Under the pieces are notes generated by a model, which saw only the letters and a list, made by a program, of their open reading frames with translations, was not told where the DNA came from and did no database searches. A stretch of DNA of 64,000 nt. It comes from Pseudonocardia kunmingensis (GTDB lineage: Bacteria; Actinomycetota; Actinomycetes; Mycobacteriales; Pseudonocardiaceae). The position numbers and the translations under genes are program-made. Of this stretch, positions 31,638-39,608 are shown piece after piece. The stretch is from the NCBI RefSeq assembly GCF_006716445.1, contig NZ_VFPA01000003.1, forward strand, positions 496,001 to 560,000, in the 5' to 3' direction. The first letter of the stretch is position 1, and every line of letters begins with the position of its first letter.

Positions 31638-32303
31638 GTGACGCCAGGGGCTCGCGCACCACGGCCGGGGAGTCGGCCCGTGCTCGTCGACGACGTGCAC
31701 GAGGCGATCAAGGCGATGATCATGGATCACGGGATCGCCCCGGGCGCCCGGGTCTCCATCGACGGCCTCGCCCGCGAGCTGGGCGTCTCCCCCACGCCGG
31801 TGCGCGAGGCGCTCGCCCGGCTGGAGTCGGCGCAGCTCGTCGTCTCCGAACCGATGCGCGGCTACCGCACCACGCCGCTGCTGACCCCCGACCAGCTCGC
31901 CGACCTCTACCGGTTCCGCCTGCTCATCGAGCCGTGGGCGGCCGGCCGCGCCGCCGAACGGGCGGACGACGCCGGCCGGGCCCGGCTGGCCGCCGAGATC
32001 GCCGCGGCCGACGCGCCGGAGGCCGACACCTACGCCGCCTACCGCGCGTTCAGCGCCCACGACGCGCGCTTCCACCTGCTCGTCGCCGAGCTCGCCGGCA
32101 GCGACCAGGTGCGCGAGGCGTTCGAGCGCACGAACTGGCACCTGCACATCTACCGGCAGTACTACGACCGGGGCATCGGCCCGCAGGCGCTCGCCGAGCA
32201 CCGCCGGATCACCGACGCCGTGCAGGCAGGCGACCCGACGCGCGCCACGGCGGCGATGCGCGCGCACCTGGAGTCGAGCCACGCCCGCCTGCAGCCGACA
32301 TGA
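31638..32303 (+). CDS. GntR-family (FadR/FCD) transcriptional regulator
   Basis: 221 residues; GTG start. Winged helix at about 20-85: VHEAIKAMIMDHGIAPGARV, IDGLARELGVSPTPVREALA, RLESAQLVVSEPMRGYRTTP. The all-helical FCD effector domain follows, with metal-ligand pattern residues in FSAHDARFHLLVAELAGSDQ and LAEHRRITDAVQAGD. It probably senses an acidic metabolite and controls the divergent sugar-acid genes, and perhaps the downstream oxidase. Confidence 0.9.
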   Translation: MTPGARAPRPGSRPVLVDDVHEAIKAMIMDHGIAPGARVSIDGLARELGVSPTPVREALARLESAQLVVSEPMRGYRTTPLLTPDQLADLYRFRLLIEPWAAGRAAERADDAGRARLAAEIAAADAPEADTYAAYRAFSAHDARFHLLVAELAGSDQVREAFERTNWHLHIYRQYYDRGIGPQALAEHRRITDAVQAGDPTRATAAMRAHLESSHARLQPT

Positions 32304-32308
32304 CGCCC

Positions 32309-32373
32309 ACACACCGAATCCCGCGCTCGCACACCGACTGCAGTCGGTGCGGCAGCACCACAATCGGTGTGCG
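32309..32373. repeat. Palindromic repeat family 3, copy A
   Basis: 65-bp unit: CACACCGA at the outside, an inner palindrome CGCACACCGACTGCAGTCGG, and TCGGTGTGCGA at the far end, so two nested stems are possible. A second unit of the same length starts at 32405, and a third at 63779. Confidence 0.75.
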
Positions 32374-32404
32374 ACGGCCCGAGGCCCACGCCCCACTCCG
32401 CTCA

Positions 32405-32469
32405 CACACCGACTTCCGTCCTCGCACACCGACTGCAGTCGGTGCGCCGGCACCACCATTGATGTGCGA
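32405..32469. repeat. Palindromic repeat family 3, copy B
   Basis: Second 65-bp unit, 96 bp after the first and in the same orientation, with the inner CGCACACCGACTGCAGTCGG identical. Together the two fill most of the 196-bp gap before the oxidase gene. Confidence 0.75.
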
Positions 32470-32499
32470 CCACGCAATGGCCGCCGAGAAGGAGATCTC

Positions 32500-33873
32500 G
32501 TGACCGTTCTCGACGAACTCGCCGCCGGGCTGGCGGCCGACGCGCTGCTCAGCGACCCGGCCAGCACCGACGCCTACCGGCACGACGAGGCGAGCTTCTG
32601 CGCCGCGGGCGCTCCGCTCGCCGTCGTGCGCCCGACGGAGACCGCGCAGGTGCAGCACGTGCTGCGGGTGGCCTCGGCGCACCGGGTGCCGGTGGTGCCG
32701 CAGGGGGCGCGGTCCGGGCTGTCCGGCGCGGCCAACGCCGTCGACGGCGGCATCGTGCTCTCCCTGACCGGGATGGACCGCATCCTGGAGATCGACCCGG
32801 TCGACCAGGTGGCCGTGGTGGAGCCGGGCGTGCTCAACGCCGTGCTCTCGCGCGCGGTGCTCGAGCAGGGCCTGTACTACCCGCCGGACCCGTCGTCGTG
32901 GGAGATGTCGACGATCGGCGGCAACCTCGCCACCAACGCCGGCGGGCTGTGCTGCGTGAAGTACGGCGTGACCACCGACTTCGTCCGCGGGCTCGAGGTC
33001 GTCACCGCGGGCGGCGAGCTGCTGCGGACGGGGCGGCGCACCGCGAAGGGCGTGGCCGGCTACGACCTCACGAAGCTGCTCGTCGGCTCCGAGGGCACCC
33101 TCGGGGTGATCACGCAGGCCACGCTCGGGCTGAAGCCCGCACCGGAGGCCGCCCTGACGATGGCCGCGGCGTTCGGCTCGGCCGCCGACGCGCTCTCGGC
33201 CGTCACGCGGATCATGGCCGCCGGACTGCAGCCCTCGCTGTGCGAGTTCCTCGACGCCGTCACCGTGCAGGCGATCCAGGACTACCGCGACATGGGGCTG
33301 CCGACCGGCGTCGGCGCGCTGCTGCTCACCCAGTCCGACCGCGGCCCGCGCGCGGCCGAGGACGTCGCAGCGATGGGCGCGATCTGCACGGAGCTCGGTG
33401 CGCTCGACGTCGCCGTCGCCTCCGACGCCACCGAGTCCGAGATGCTCATGCAGGCGCGGCGGATCGTCCACTTCGCGGTGGAGAAGCTCGGCTCCACGCT
33501 CATCGACGACGTGGCCGTGCCGCGCTCCCGCCTGGTCGAGCTGCTGGACGGCATCACCGCGATCGCACGGGAGCACGACGTGCTCGTCTCCTGCCCCGGC
33601 CACGTCGGCGACGGCAACATGCACCCCACCGTGATCTTCGACCGCGGCGACCCGGCCGCCGTCGACCGCGCCCAGCGGGCCTTCGACGCGATCATGCGGC
33701 TCGGCCTGGCGCTGGGCGGCACGATCACCGGCGAGCACGGCGTGGGCGTGCTGAAGCGCGACTGGCTCGAGACGGAGCTGGGCGAGCTGAGCGTGGACCT
33801 GCACCGGAGGATCAAGGATGCGTTCGACCCGCAGGGCATCCTCAACCCGGGCAAGGTCCTCGCCTCCGGCTGA
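32500..33873 (+). CDS. FAD-linked oxidase, glycolate/D-lactate oxidase (GlcD) type
   Basis: 457 residues from a GTG preceded by AAGGAG. FAD_binding_4 (PCMH) domain: VVPQGARSGLSGAANAVDGG, then LYYPPDPSSWEMSTIGGNLA, TNAGGLCCVKYGVT and YDLTKLLVGSEGTLGVITQA. FAD-oxidase C domain with DVLVSCPGHVGDGNMHPTVI (metal/substrate His) and GGTITGEHGVGVLKRDWLE. Full GlcD length with no GlcE/GlcF partners nearby. Oxidises a 2-hydroxy acid; substrate not fixed. Faces the tartrate-type dehydrogenase. Confidence 0.9.
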   Translation: MTVLDELAAGLAADALLSDPASTDAYRHDEASFCAAGAPLAVVRPTETAQVQHVLRVASAHRVPVVPQGARSGLSGAANAVDGGIVLSLTGMDRILEIDPVDQVAVVEPGVLNAVLSRAVLEQGLYYPPDPSSWEMSTIGGNLATNAGGLCCVKYGVTTDFVRGLEVVTAGGELLRTGRRTAKGVAGYDLTKLLVGSEGTLGVITQATLGLKPAPEAALTMAAAFGSAADALSAVTRIMAAGLQPSLCEFLDAVTVQAIQDYRDMGLPTGVGALLLTQSDRGPRAAEDVAAMGAICTELGALDVAVASDATESEMLMQARRIVHFAVEKLGSTLIDDVAVPRSRLVELLDGITAIAREHDVLVSCPGHVGDGNMHPTVIFDRGDPAAVDRAQRAFDAIMRLGLALGGTITGEHGVGVLKRDWLETELGELSVDLHRRIKDAFDPQGILNPGKVLASG

Positions 33874-33874
33874 G

Positions 33875-33929
33875 GTTCAGGAAAGCCACATTCATGAACG
33901 TGCAGGACATGAATGTGGCTTTCCTGAAC
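33875..33929. repeat. Palindromic repeat family 1, copy B
   Basis: Perfect 22-bp arms (33875-33896 and 33908-33929; outer GTTCAGGAAAGCCACATTC) with an 11-nt loop. It lies directly behind the oxidase stop, between convergent genes, like copy A at 1272-1332. Confidence 0.8.
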
Positions 33930-33940
33930 TCTCGGGACCG

Positions 33941-34987
33941 TCAGCCCAGGGCTCTCACCAGGGCCTGCGTGACCTCCTGCGTGCTCGCCGTGCCGCCCAG
34001 GTCCTTCGTCCGGGTGGCCTCGTCGCGCAGCGTCGTCTCCATCGCGGCGACGACGTCCGCGGCGGCCGCCGCGTGGCCCAGGTGCTCCAGCATCAGGGCC
34101 GCCGACCAGACCGCGCCGACCGGGTTGGCGATGCCCTGGCCCGCGATGTCCGGGGCCGAGCCGTGCACCGGCTCGAACATCGACGGGAACTCCTTGGTGG
34201 GGTCCAGGTTCGCCGAGGGGGCGATGCCGATGGAGCCGGCGACCGCGGCGGCGAGGTCGGAGAGGATGTCGCCGAACAGGTTCGAGCCCACCACCACGTC
34301 GAACCGCTCGGGCGACAGCACGAACTTCGCCGCGAGGGCGTCGATGTGCTCGCTGTCCCACCGGACGTCCGGGTGCCGCGCGGCGCGCTCGGCCACGACC
34401 TCGTCCCAGAACGGCAGGGTGTGCACGATGCCGTTGGACTTGGTGGCCGAGGTGACGTAGCCGCGCCGCGAGGCGGCCAGCTCGAACGCGAAGTCGGCGA
34501 TGCGGCTCACCCCGACCCGCGTGAAGATCGACTCCTGGACCGCGAGCTCGTCCGGCAGGCCGCGGTTCACCCGCCCGCCGACCTCGCTGTACTCGCCCTC
34601 GTTGTTCTCGCGGACGACCACGAAGTCGACGTCGTCGGCGCCCCGCAGCGGGCTCCGCACGCCCTCGAACACCCGGATCGGGCGCAGGTTGACGTACTGG
34701 CGGAACGTGCGCCGGATCGGGATGAGCAGGCCCCACAGCGAGACGTGGTCGGGCACGCCCGGCCAGCCGACGGCGCCGAGCAGGATCGCGTCGAACCCGC
34801 GCAGCGTCTCGATGCCGTCGGCGGGCATCATCGCGCCCTCGTTCGCGTACCGCTCGCACGACCAGTCGAACTCGGTGTACTCCAGCGACACCGAGTGCCG
34901 GGCGCACACCGCGTCGAGCACGGCGCGCGCGGAGTCGATCACTTCGGACCCGATCCCGTCCCCGGGGATCACGGCGATTCTCTGCAC
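33941..34987 (-). CDS. Tartrate/isopropylmalate-type dehydrogenase
   Basis: 348 residues, isocitrate/isopropylmalate dehydrogenase superfamily. N-terminal IAVIPGDGIGSEVI, then VSLWGLLIPIRRTFRQYVNL (substrate loop with Arg residues), DFVVVRENNEGEYSEVGGRV and TSATKSNGI (catalytic Lys). The metal-binding Asp residues are in FGDILSDLAAAVAGSIGIAP. MFEPVHGSAPDIAGQGIANP closes the cofactor site. The LWGLL loop and length match tartrate dehydrogenase/decarboxylase (TtuC) rather than LeuB. GTG start. Fits the hydroxy-acid theme of the neighbours. Confidence 0.85.
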   Translation of the reverse strand: MQRIAVIPGDGIGSEVIDSARAVLDAVCARHSVSLEYTEFDWSCERYANEGAMMPADGIETLRGFDAILLGAVGWPGVPDHVSLWGLLIPIRRTFRQYVNLRPIRVFEGVRSPLRGADDVDFVVVRENNEGEYSEVGGRVNRGLPDELAVQESIFTRVGVSRIADFAFELAASRRGYVTSATKSNGIVHTLPFWDEVVAERAARHPDVRWDSEHIDALAAKFVLSPERFDVVVGSNLFGDILSDLAAAVAGSIGIAPSANLDPTKEFPSMFEPVHGSAPDIAGQGIANPVGAVWSAALMLEHLGHAAAAADVVAAMETTLRDEATRTKDLGGTASTQEVTQALVRALG

Positions 34988-35105
34988 GGGCGCCAGTGTC
35001 CCCCGCCGGGAGTCCGTCGGGTGAGCCGGTGGCTGCAGCGGAACCGGGCCGCCGAACTGTCCGGCGGACTTCAGGGGGCACTGGTAGGCAACCGCGCGTC
35101 ACCGT

Positions 35106-36017
35106 TCACAGCAGCGCTGCCGCCAGCTCCCGCCACTCGCGCCGCGGCAGGGCGGCCGGGTCGGCGGTCAGCACCTGCACGGACACGTGGTCGGCGCCCG
35201 CGTCGAGGTGCTGCCGGACCCGCTTGCGCACGTTCTCGACGTCGCCGTGCGCGACGATCGCGTCCACCAGTCGGTCGCTCGGCACCGGGTCGAGGTCGCC
35301 CGCGCCGAACCCGAACCGGCGCACCGACGCGCGCTGGTGCGCCGCCGCGCCGACGTACATCGCGACGTGCGCGCGGGCGATGTCCCGGGCCCGCGCCCGG
35401 TCGGTGTCGAGCACCACGGCCTGCTCGACGCCCAGGAAGGCCTCGGCGCCCATGATGGCGCGGGCCCACGCGGTGTGTTCCACGGGCACGAAGTACGGGT
35501 GCGCGCCCCACGTCCGGCGTGCCGCCAGTTCCAGCATCCGCGGCCCGAGCGCGGCGAGCACCCGCCGCGGCGCCGGATCCGGGCGCACCCCGTGCACCGG
35601 GACGGCGTCCATCGCGTCCAGGTAGCCGCGCATCGCCGGCACCGGACGGCCGACGGCCGGCATCGCGTACCCGTCGAGGGCACCCGTTTCGCCGTCGACC
35701 CGGTGACCACCCAACCCGAGCAGGTAGCGGCCGGGGAACGCCTCGCCCAGTGCACGCTCGGCGGTCGCCATGCCGATCGGGTCCCGGAAGCCGATGTTGG
35801 CGATCCCACTCGCGACGACGATCCGGCGCGTCGCGCCGAGCAGCAGCCACGCCTGCCCGACCGTGTCGCGGCCGAACGCCTCGCCGAACCAGACAGCCCC
35901 GTACCCGAGCTCGTCGATCTCGGCTGCCGCATCGCGAACCTCGCCCGCCGGGCTCCCGTCGAACGCGAAGGTCCACACGCCGACCTCACCGAGGCCCTGC
36001 CGTTCCTCGCCGGTCAT
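35106..36017 (-). CDS. F420-dependent LLM-class oxidoreductase
   Basis: 303 residues from the ATG at 36017 (a GTG one codon earlier is possible). Luciferase-like barrel of the actinobacterial F420 type: VGVWTFAFDGSPAGEVRDAA, YGAVWFGEAFGRDTVGQAWL, IVVASGIANIGFRDPIGMAT, YLLGLGGHRVDGE and VLAALGPRMLELAARR. A family C-terminus DHVSVQVLTADPAALPRREW is present. Divergent from a TetR gene, with two identical operators between them, so expression is probably de-repressed by a xenobiotic or metabolite. Confidence 0.85.
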   Translation of the reverse strand: MTGEERQGLGEVGVWTFAFDGSPAGEVRDAAAEIDELGYGAVWFGEAFGRDTVGQAWLLLGATRRIVVASGIANIGFRDPIGMATAERALGEAFPGRYLLGLGGHRVDGETGALDGYAMPAVGRPVPAMRGYLDAMDAVPVHGVRPDPAPRRVLAALGPRMLELAARRTWGAHPYFVPVEHTAWARAIMGAEAFLGVEQAVVLDTDRARARDIARAHVAMYVGAAAHQRASVRRFGFGAGDLDPVPSDRLVDAIVAHGDVENVRKRVRQHLDAGADHVSVQVLTADPAALPRREWRELAAALL

Positions 36018-36031
36018 CACACACCCCTATG

Positions 36032-36046
36032 CGGAGAACCTCTCCG
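36032..36046. promoter_or_regulatory. TetR operator, site 1
   Basis: CGGAGAACCTCTCCG, a palindrome with 6-bp arms. An identical second site lies 33 bp away (about three helical turns). It is in the divergent region between the F420-type oxidoreductase and tetR. Confidence 0.7.
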
Positions 36047-36064
36047 CTTCCGTGTCGGACTATA

Positions 36065-36079
36065 CGGAGAACCTCTCCG
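36065..36079. promoter_or_regulatory. TetR operator, site 2
   Basis: Second identical CGGAGAACCTCTCCG, 33 bp upstream of the tetR start. The two sites may hold two dimers that cover both promoters. Confidence 0.7.
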
Positions 36080-36111
36080 ATTGCCTAGGATGGGTCCGTG
36101 GGAGAAGTGCG

Positions 36112-36720
36112 ATGACGGGGCGGGCGCAGCGCGCCGACGCACGCCGCAACCAGGAGCGCCTCGTCGATGCGGCCCGGGACGCGTTCGCCGCGCACGGCCC
36201 GGACGCCTCGCTGAACGACATCGCCCGCCGGGCGGGCGTCGGCGCGGGAACGCTCTACCGCCACTTCCCGACGCGGGAGGCGCTGCAGGCCGCCGTGCTC
36301 ACCGACCGCGTCCAGCGGCTGAGCGACCACGCCGCCGAGCTGCGCACGAGCGCCGCCCCCGGCCCGGCCCTCTCGGAGTGGCTGCGGGCGTTCCTGGTCC
36401 ACGCGGGCACCGACCACGGCCTCTCCGGCCGCATGCTGGTCGCGGAGCAGGACGGGCCCGCCGTCGACTGCCACCGGTTGATCCGCGACGCCGCCGCGGA
36501 CCTGCTGGCGGCCGCGCAGCACGCCGGCGCCGCGCGCGCGGACGTCACACCGGACGACGTGCTCCTGCTGGTCACCGGGGTCGCCCTCGTCACCGCCGGT
36601 CAGGGCGCAGTCGACGACCGTCCCGGCCGCCTGCTCGGCATCGTCCTCGACGCGCTGCGGCCTTCCTCCCTCAGCCGCCGAACCCCAGCAGCGCCACCAT
36701 CAGCGGCAGGATCACGATGA
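36112..36720 (+). CDS. TetR-family regulator
   Basis: 202 residues; ATG behind GGGAGAAG. DNA-binding domain: RRNQERLVDAARDAFAAHGP, DASLNDIARRAGVGAGTLYR, HFPTREALQAAVL. The C-terminal ligand domain is helical, with no further recognisable signature. It likely represses itself and the divergent oxidoreductase through the two CGGAGAACCTCTCCG sites. The last 50 bp overlap tail-to-tail with the transporter gene. Confidence 0.9.
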   Translation: MTGRAQRADARRNQERLVDAARDAFAAHGPDASLNDIARRAGVGAGTLYRHFPTREALQAAVLTDRVQRLSDHAAELRTSAAPGPALSEWLRAFLVHAGTDHGLSGRMLVAEQDGPAVDCHRLIRDAAADLLAAAQHAGAARADVTPDDVLLLVTGVALVTAGQGAVDDRPGRLLGIVLDALRPSSLSRRTPAAPPSAAGSR

Positions 36721-38275
36721 TCAGGATCGCCCCGAGCACGTCGAACGAGAAGCCCGACCGGATCATCGTGGTGATCGGCACCGCGCCCGAGCCGTAGACC
36801 ACCGCGTTCTGCGGGGTCGACACCGGCAGCATGAAGCCGAACGACGCCGCGAAGGTGGCCGCGATCGCCGGGACGAACGGGTTGACGCCCGCCGCGACGG
36901 CCACCGGGATCACGATCGGCACGACGACCGCGGCCGAGGCCGTGTTGCTCGTGGTCTCCGACACGACGATCGCGAGCAGGACCGCGAAGATCGTGACGGC
37001 CACGATGCTGGTGAGGCCGAGCCCGCTGGAGACCCCGTTGCCGATCGTCTCGGCGAGACCGGTGGAGGAGAGGAGCGCGCCGAAGATGATGCCGGTGCCG
37101 AACAGCACGATCGTGCCCCAGTCGATCTCGGCGGCGTCGCGCCAGCGCAGCGTGAACTCGCGGTTGCTCCAGTCCGTGGGCAGCAGGTAGAGCAGCGAGG
37201 CGCCGAGCACGGCGACCATGCCCTCGTCGAGCCGGTCGGTGACGGCGGTGTAGAAGTCGGAGTCGGTGCCCGCGGCCAGCGCCACGATGCCGGGGAAGAT
37301 CCACAGCGCCACGGTGATGCCGAAGGCGATCAGCGTGTTCTTCTCCGCCCGCGACAGCGGCCCCATCTCGGCGCGCTGCCGGGCCACGTACTCCTCGACG
37401 CCGTCGATGCGTCGGATCTCGGGCTTGTTGAGCAGCAGCAGCACCACCGCGAGCGCCACGAACATCAGCAGGCAGATCGGCACGGCCATGCCCATCCACG
37501 CCGCGAAGCTGATGCGTTCGCCGGTGGCCTGTTCGATCAACCCGCGCCCGATGAGGTTGGGCGGGCTGCCCACCGGCGTGAGCAGGCCGCCGACGCTCGC
37601 GCCGTAGGCCAGCATCAACATGATCGCCGCGCCGACCCGAAGCCGCAGCGGGTCGAAGTCGCTGGCCACGAGCCCGCGCTCCTGCAGCAGCTTCGCGACC
37701 ACGCCGAGGATGCCCAGCGCGGTGGGCAGCAGCATCGCGACGGTCGCGGTGTTCGACACGAACGCCGAGAGCAGGGCCGTGATCGCCCCGAAGGCGATGA
37801 TCACGCCGAACGTCGAGCTCCCCACCTTCGGCAGCGCGAGTATCCGGAACGCGAAGCGGCGCGCCAGGCCGTGCTTCAGCATCGCCTGGGCGAGGATGAA
37901 AGCCCCGATGAAGGTGAAGACGGTGGACGAGCCGAAGTTGGCGAGCACGTCGTCGGCCGGCTCGACCTGCAGGAACACGATCACGGCCACGCCGATGAGG
38001 CCGCCGATCGGGATCGGGACGGCCTCGGTGACCCACAGGACGATGACCCCGAGCAGCACCGCGGCGAGGTTCTGCTGCTGCGGTTCGAGGCCCATCGGCA
38101 GTAGGAGGAAGACGATCGTGACGAGCGGGGCGAGGAAGAGCCCGACCGTGCGGCGTCCCTTCTCGAACCGTTCCTCCGCCGGTGTGAGCTGCTGCTCACC
38201 GAGGCTGCGGTAGGTGGCGTGGCCGAGCAGGGCCTTGTCGACGTCGGTCCGGGGGCGGGAGCTCTCCGCGGTCAT
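36671..38275 (-). CDS. DASS-family anion (dicarboxylate/sulfate) transporter
   Basis: 534 residues, about 12 membrane helices. Divalent-anion:sodium symporter family. Signatures are VLWVTEAVPIPIGGLIGVAV, STVFTFIGAFILAQAMLKHG, FVSNTATVAMLLPTALGILG (SNT motif) and, in the second repeat, VVSETTSNTASAAVVVPIVI plus GFMLPVSTPQNAVVYGSGAV. Two SNT-type motifs set the sodium and anion sites. A tartrate-type dehydrogenase and other acid-degrading genes lie upstream, so a dicarboxylate substrate is likely. Confidence 0.9.
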   Translation of the reverse strand: MTAESSRPRTDVDKALLGHATYRSLGEQQLTPAEERFEKGRRTVGLFLAPLVTIVFLLLPMGLEPQQQNLAAVLLGVIVLWVTEAVPIPIGGLIGVAVIVFLQVEPADDVLANFGSSTVFTFIGAFILAQAMLKHGLARRFAFRILALPKVGSSTFGVIIAFGAITALLSAFVSNTATVAMLLPTALGILGVVAKLLQERGLVASDFDPLRLRVGAAIMLMLAYGASVGGLLTPVGSPPNLIGRGLIEQATGERISFAAWMGMAVPICLLMFVALAVVLLLLNKPEIRRIDGVEEYVARQRAEMGPLSRAEKNTLIAFGITVALWIFPGIVALAAGTDSDFYTAVTDRLDEGMVAVLGASLLYLLPTDWSNREFTLRWRDAAEIDWGTIVLFGTGIIFGALLSSTGLAETIGNGVSSGLGLTSIVAVTIFAVLLAIVVSETTSNTASAAVVVPIVIPVAVAAGVNPFVPAIAATFAASFGFMLPVSTPQNAVVYGSGAVPITTMIRSGFSFDVLGAILIIVILPLMVALLGFGG

Positions 38276-38307
38276 GGACCGAGGGTGACATCCATCACGG
38301 GTCCTGC

Positions 38308-39582
38308 CTAGAAGTAGGTCTCCACGAGATCCACGACCCGGTCGCCCTCGACGAGGGGCAGGACGCGCCACTTGTCGAACAGCGTGCAGGGGTGCGAGAT
38401 CCCGAGCGCCAGCAGGTCGCCGGGAACGAGGTCGGGCTCGTCGCGCAGGTACAGGTGCTGGTCGTTGAGCTCAACGCTGCGACCGGCGGCCTGGCGGGGC
38501 GTGCGGCGCCCGTTGGCGCGGGGGTGCACGAGCAGCGGCACCGGCAGGTCCTGGTCGAACGGCACGTCACGGCGGCCCACGCCGATCAGCGCCAGCCCCG
38601 GCTCCGGCACCGACAGCACCTGCCCCAGCACCTGCACGGCCGGGCGCAGCCGGGCGCTGCCGGGGATCCGGGACCACGGGTCGGTGCGGCTGTAGAGGCC
38701 GTGGTCGTGCGCGACGTAGGCCCCGGAGCGGAGCACGACCCGCACCGGGGCGCCGCCGGGCAGCGGCCCGGGGAGCACGTCGAGCACCACGTCGACGAAG
38801 GAGCTGCCGCCCGCGGAGATCACGACGGGAGCGCCGGGGTCGGCCAGCAGCCCACCCGTCACCAGCTCGTCGGCGACCTGCCGCAGGGCGCGCAGGTACT
38901 CGCCCACGCGGGCGAGGTCGTCGGGGCGGGTCGTGCCGGTGACGCTGCCCTCGTAGCCCGCCACGCCCAGCACCCGCAGCCCGGCCGCCTGGGCGGCGCG
39001 GGCGAGCGCGACGGCGTCGACCACCGTGCGCACCCCGGTCCGCCGCCCGGGAACCCCCAGCTCGACCAGCACCCCGAGCCGCTCACCGCGCCCGGTGGCC
39101 TCCCGGGCCAGCAGGTCGACCCCGACCGGCGAGTCGACGTAGCACCACAGCTGCGTGCCCTCGGGCCCGGACGCCACCCGCTCCAGCAGGTCGGCGGCGT
39201 CGCCCGCGTCGACCAGCTCGTTGGCCAGCAGCACCTGCCGGGTGCCCCAGCTCAGGGCGGTGCGGGCCTGCGCCGGGGTCGCGACCGTCGCGCCCCACGC
39301 GCCGGCCGCCAGCTGGGCCTGCAGCACCAGCGGGGCCATCGTGGTCTTCAGGTGCGGGGCGATCTCCACGCCCGACGCGGCGCACAGCCGCGCGACCGAC
39401 TCGATGTTGTGCCGCAGGGCCGATCCGTCGAGGGTGGCCAGCGGCCACGAGAGCGGGAGGTGGGCGAGCGCGGGCCGGTCGCGGCGGACCTGCTGCGCGG
39501 GCAGCGGCTCCGCCACCCGCCAGCCCTTGGTGGTCGCGGTGATGACGGGATCGGGGAACTGCAGCAGCACGGGCCAGATCAT
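38308..39582 (-). CDS. PLP-dependent D-threonine-aldolase / D-serine-dehydratase-like enzyme
   Basis: 424 residues. Fold-type III PLP enzyme (alanine-racemase-like N-domain). The PLP lysine lies in VEIAPHLKTTMAPLVLQAQL, and barrel strands follow (GATVATPAQARTALSWGTRQ, GLRVLGVAGYEGSVTG). The C-terminal domain has the zinc-type ligands HDHGLYSR and ISHPCTLFDKW, as in DSD1/D-TA proteins. It cleaves or deaminates a D-hydroxy-amino acid. Directly downstream of a D-aminoacylase gene (26-bp gap) in the same direction, with a RidA gene divergent: a D-amino-acid breakdown unit. Confidence 0.87.
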   Translation of the reverse strand: MIWPVLLQFPDPVITATTKGWRVAEPLPAQQVRRDRPALAHLPLSWPLATLDGSALRHNIESVARLCAASGVEIAPHLKTTMAPLVLQAQLAAGAWGATVATPAQARTALSWGTRQVLLANELVDAGDAADLLERVASGPEGTQLWCYVDSPVGVDLLAREATGRGERLGVLVELGVPGRRTGVRTVVDAVALARAAQAAGLRVLGVAGYEGSVTGTTRPDDLARVGEYLRALRQVADELVTGGLLADPGAPVVISAGGSSFVDVVLDVLPGPLPGGAPVRVVLRSGAYVAHDHGLYSRTDPWSRIPGSARLRPAVQVLGQVLSVPEPGLALIGVGRRDVPFDQDLPVPLLVHPRANGRRTPRQAAGRSVELNDQHLYLRDEPDLVPGDLLALGISHPCTLFDKWRVLPLVEGDRVVDLVETYF

Positions 39583-39608
39583 GCCGTGCCCGACGCCGCC
39601 CCGCCGGG

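Noticed and set aside
32309..32469. Riboswitch before the GlcD-type oxidase
   Set aside because: The structure is explained by a dispersed 65-bp palindromic repeat that also occurs at 63779 next to an unrelated gene.
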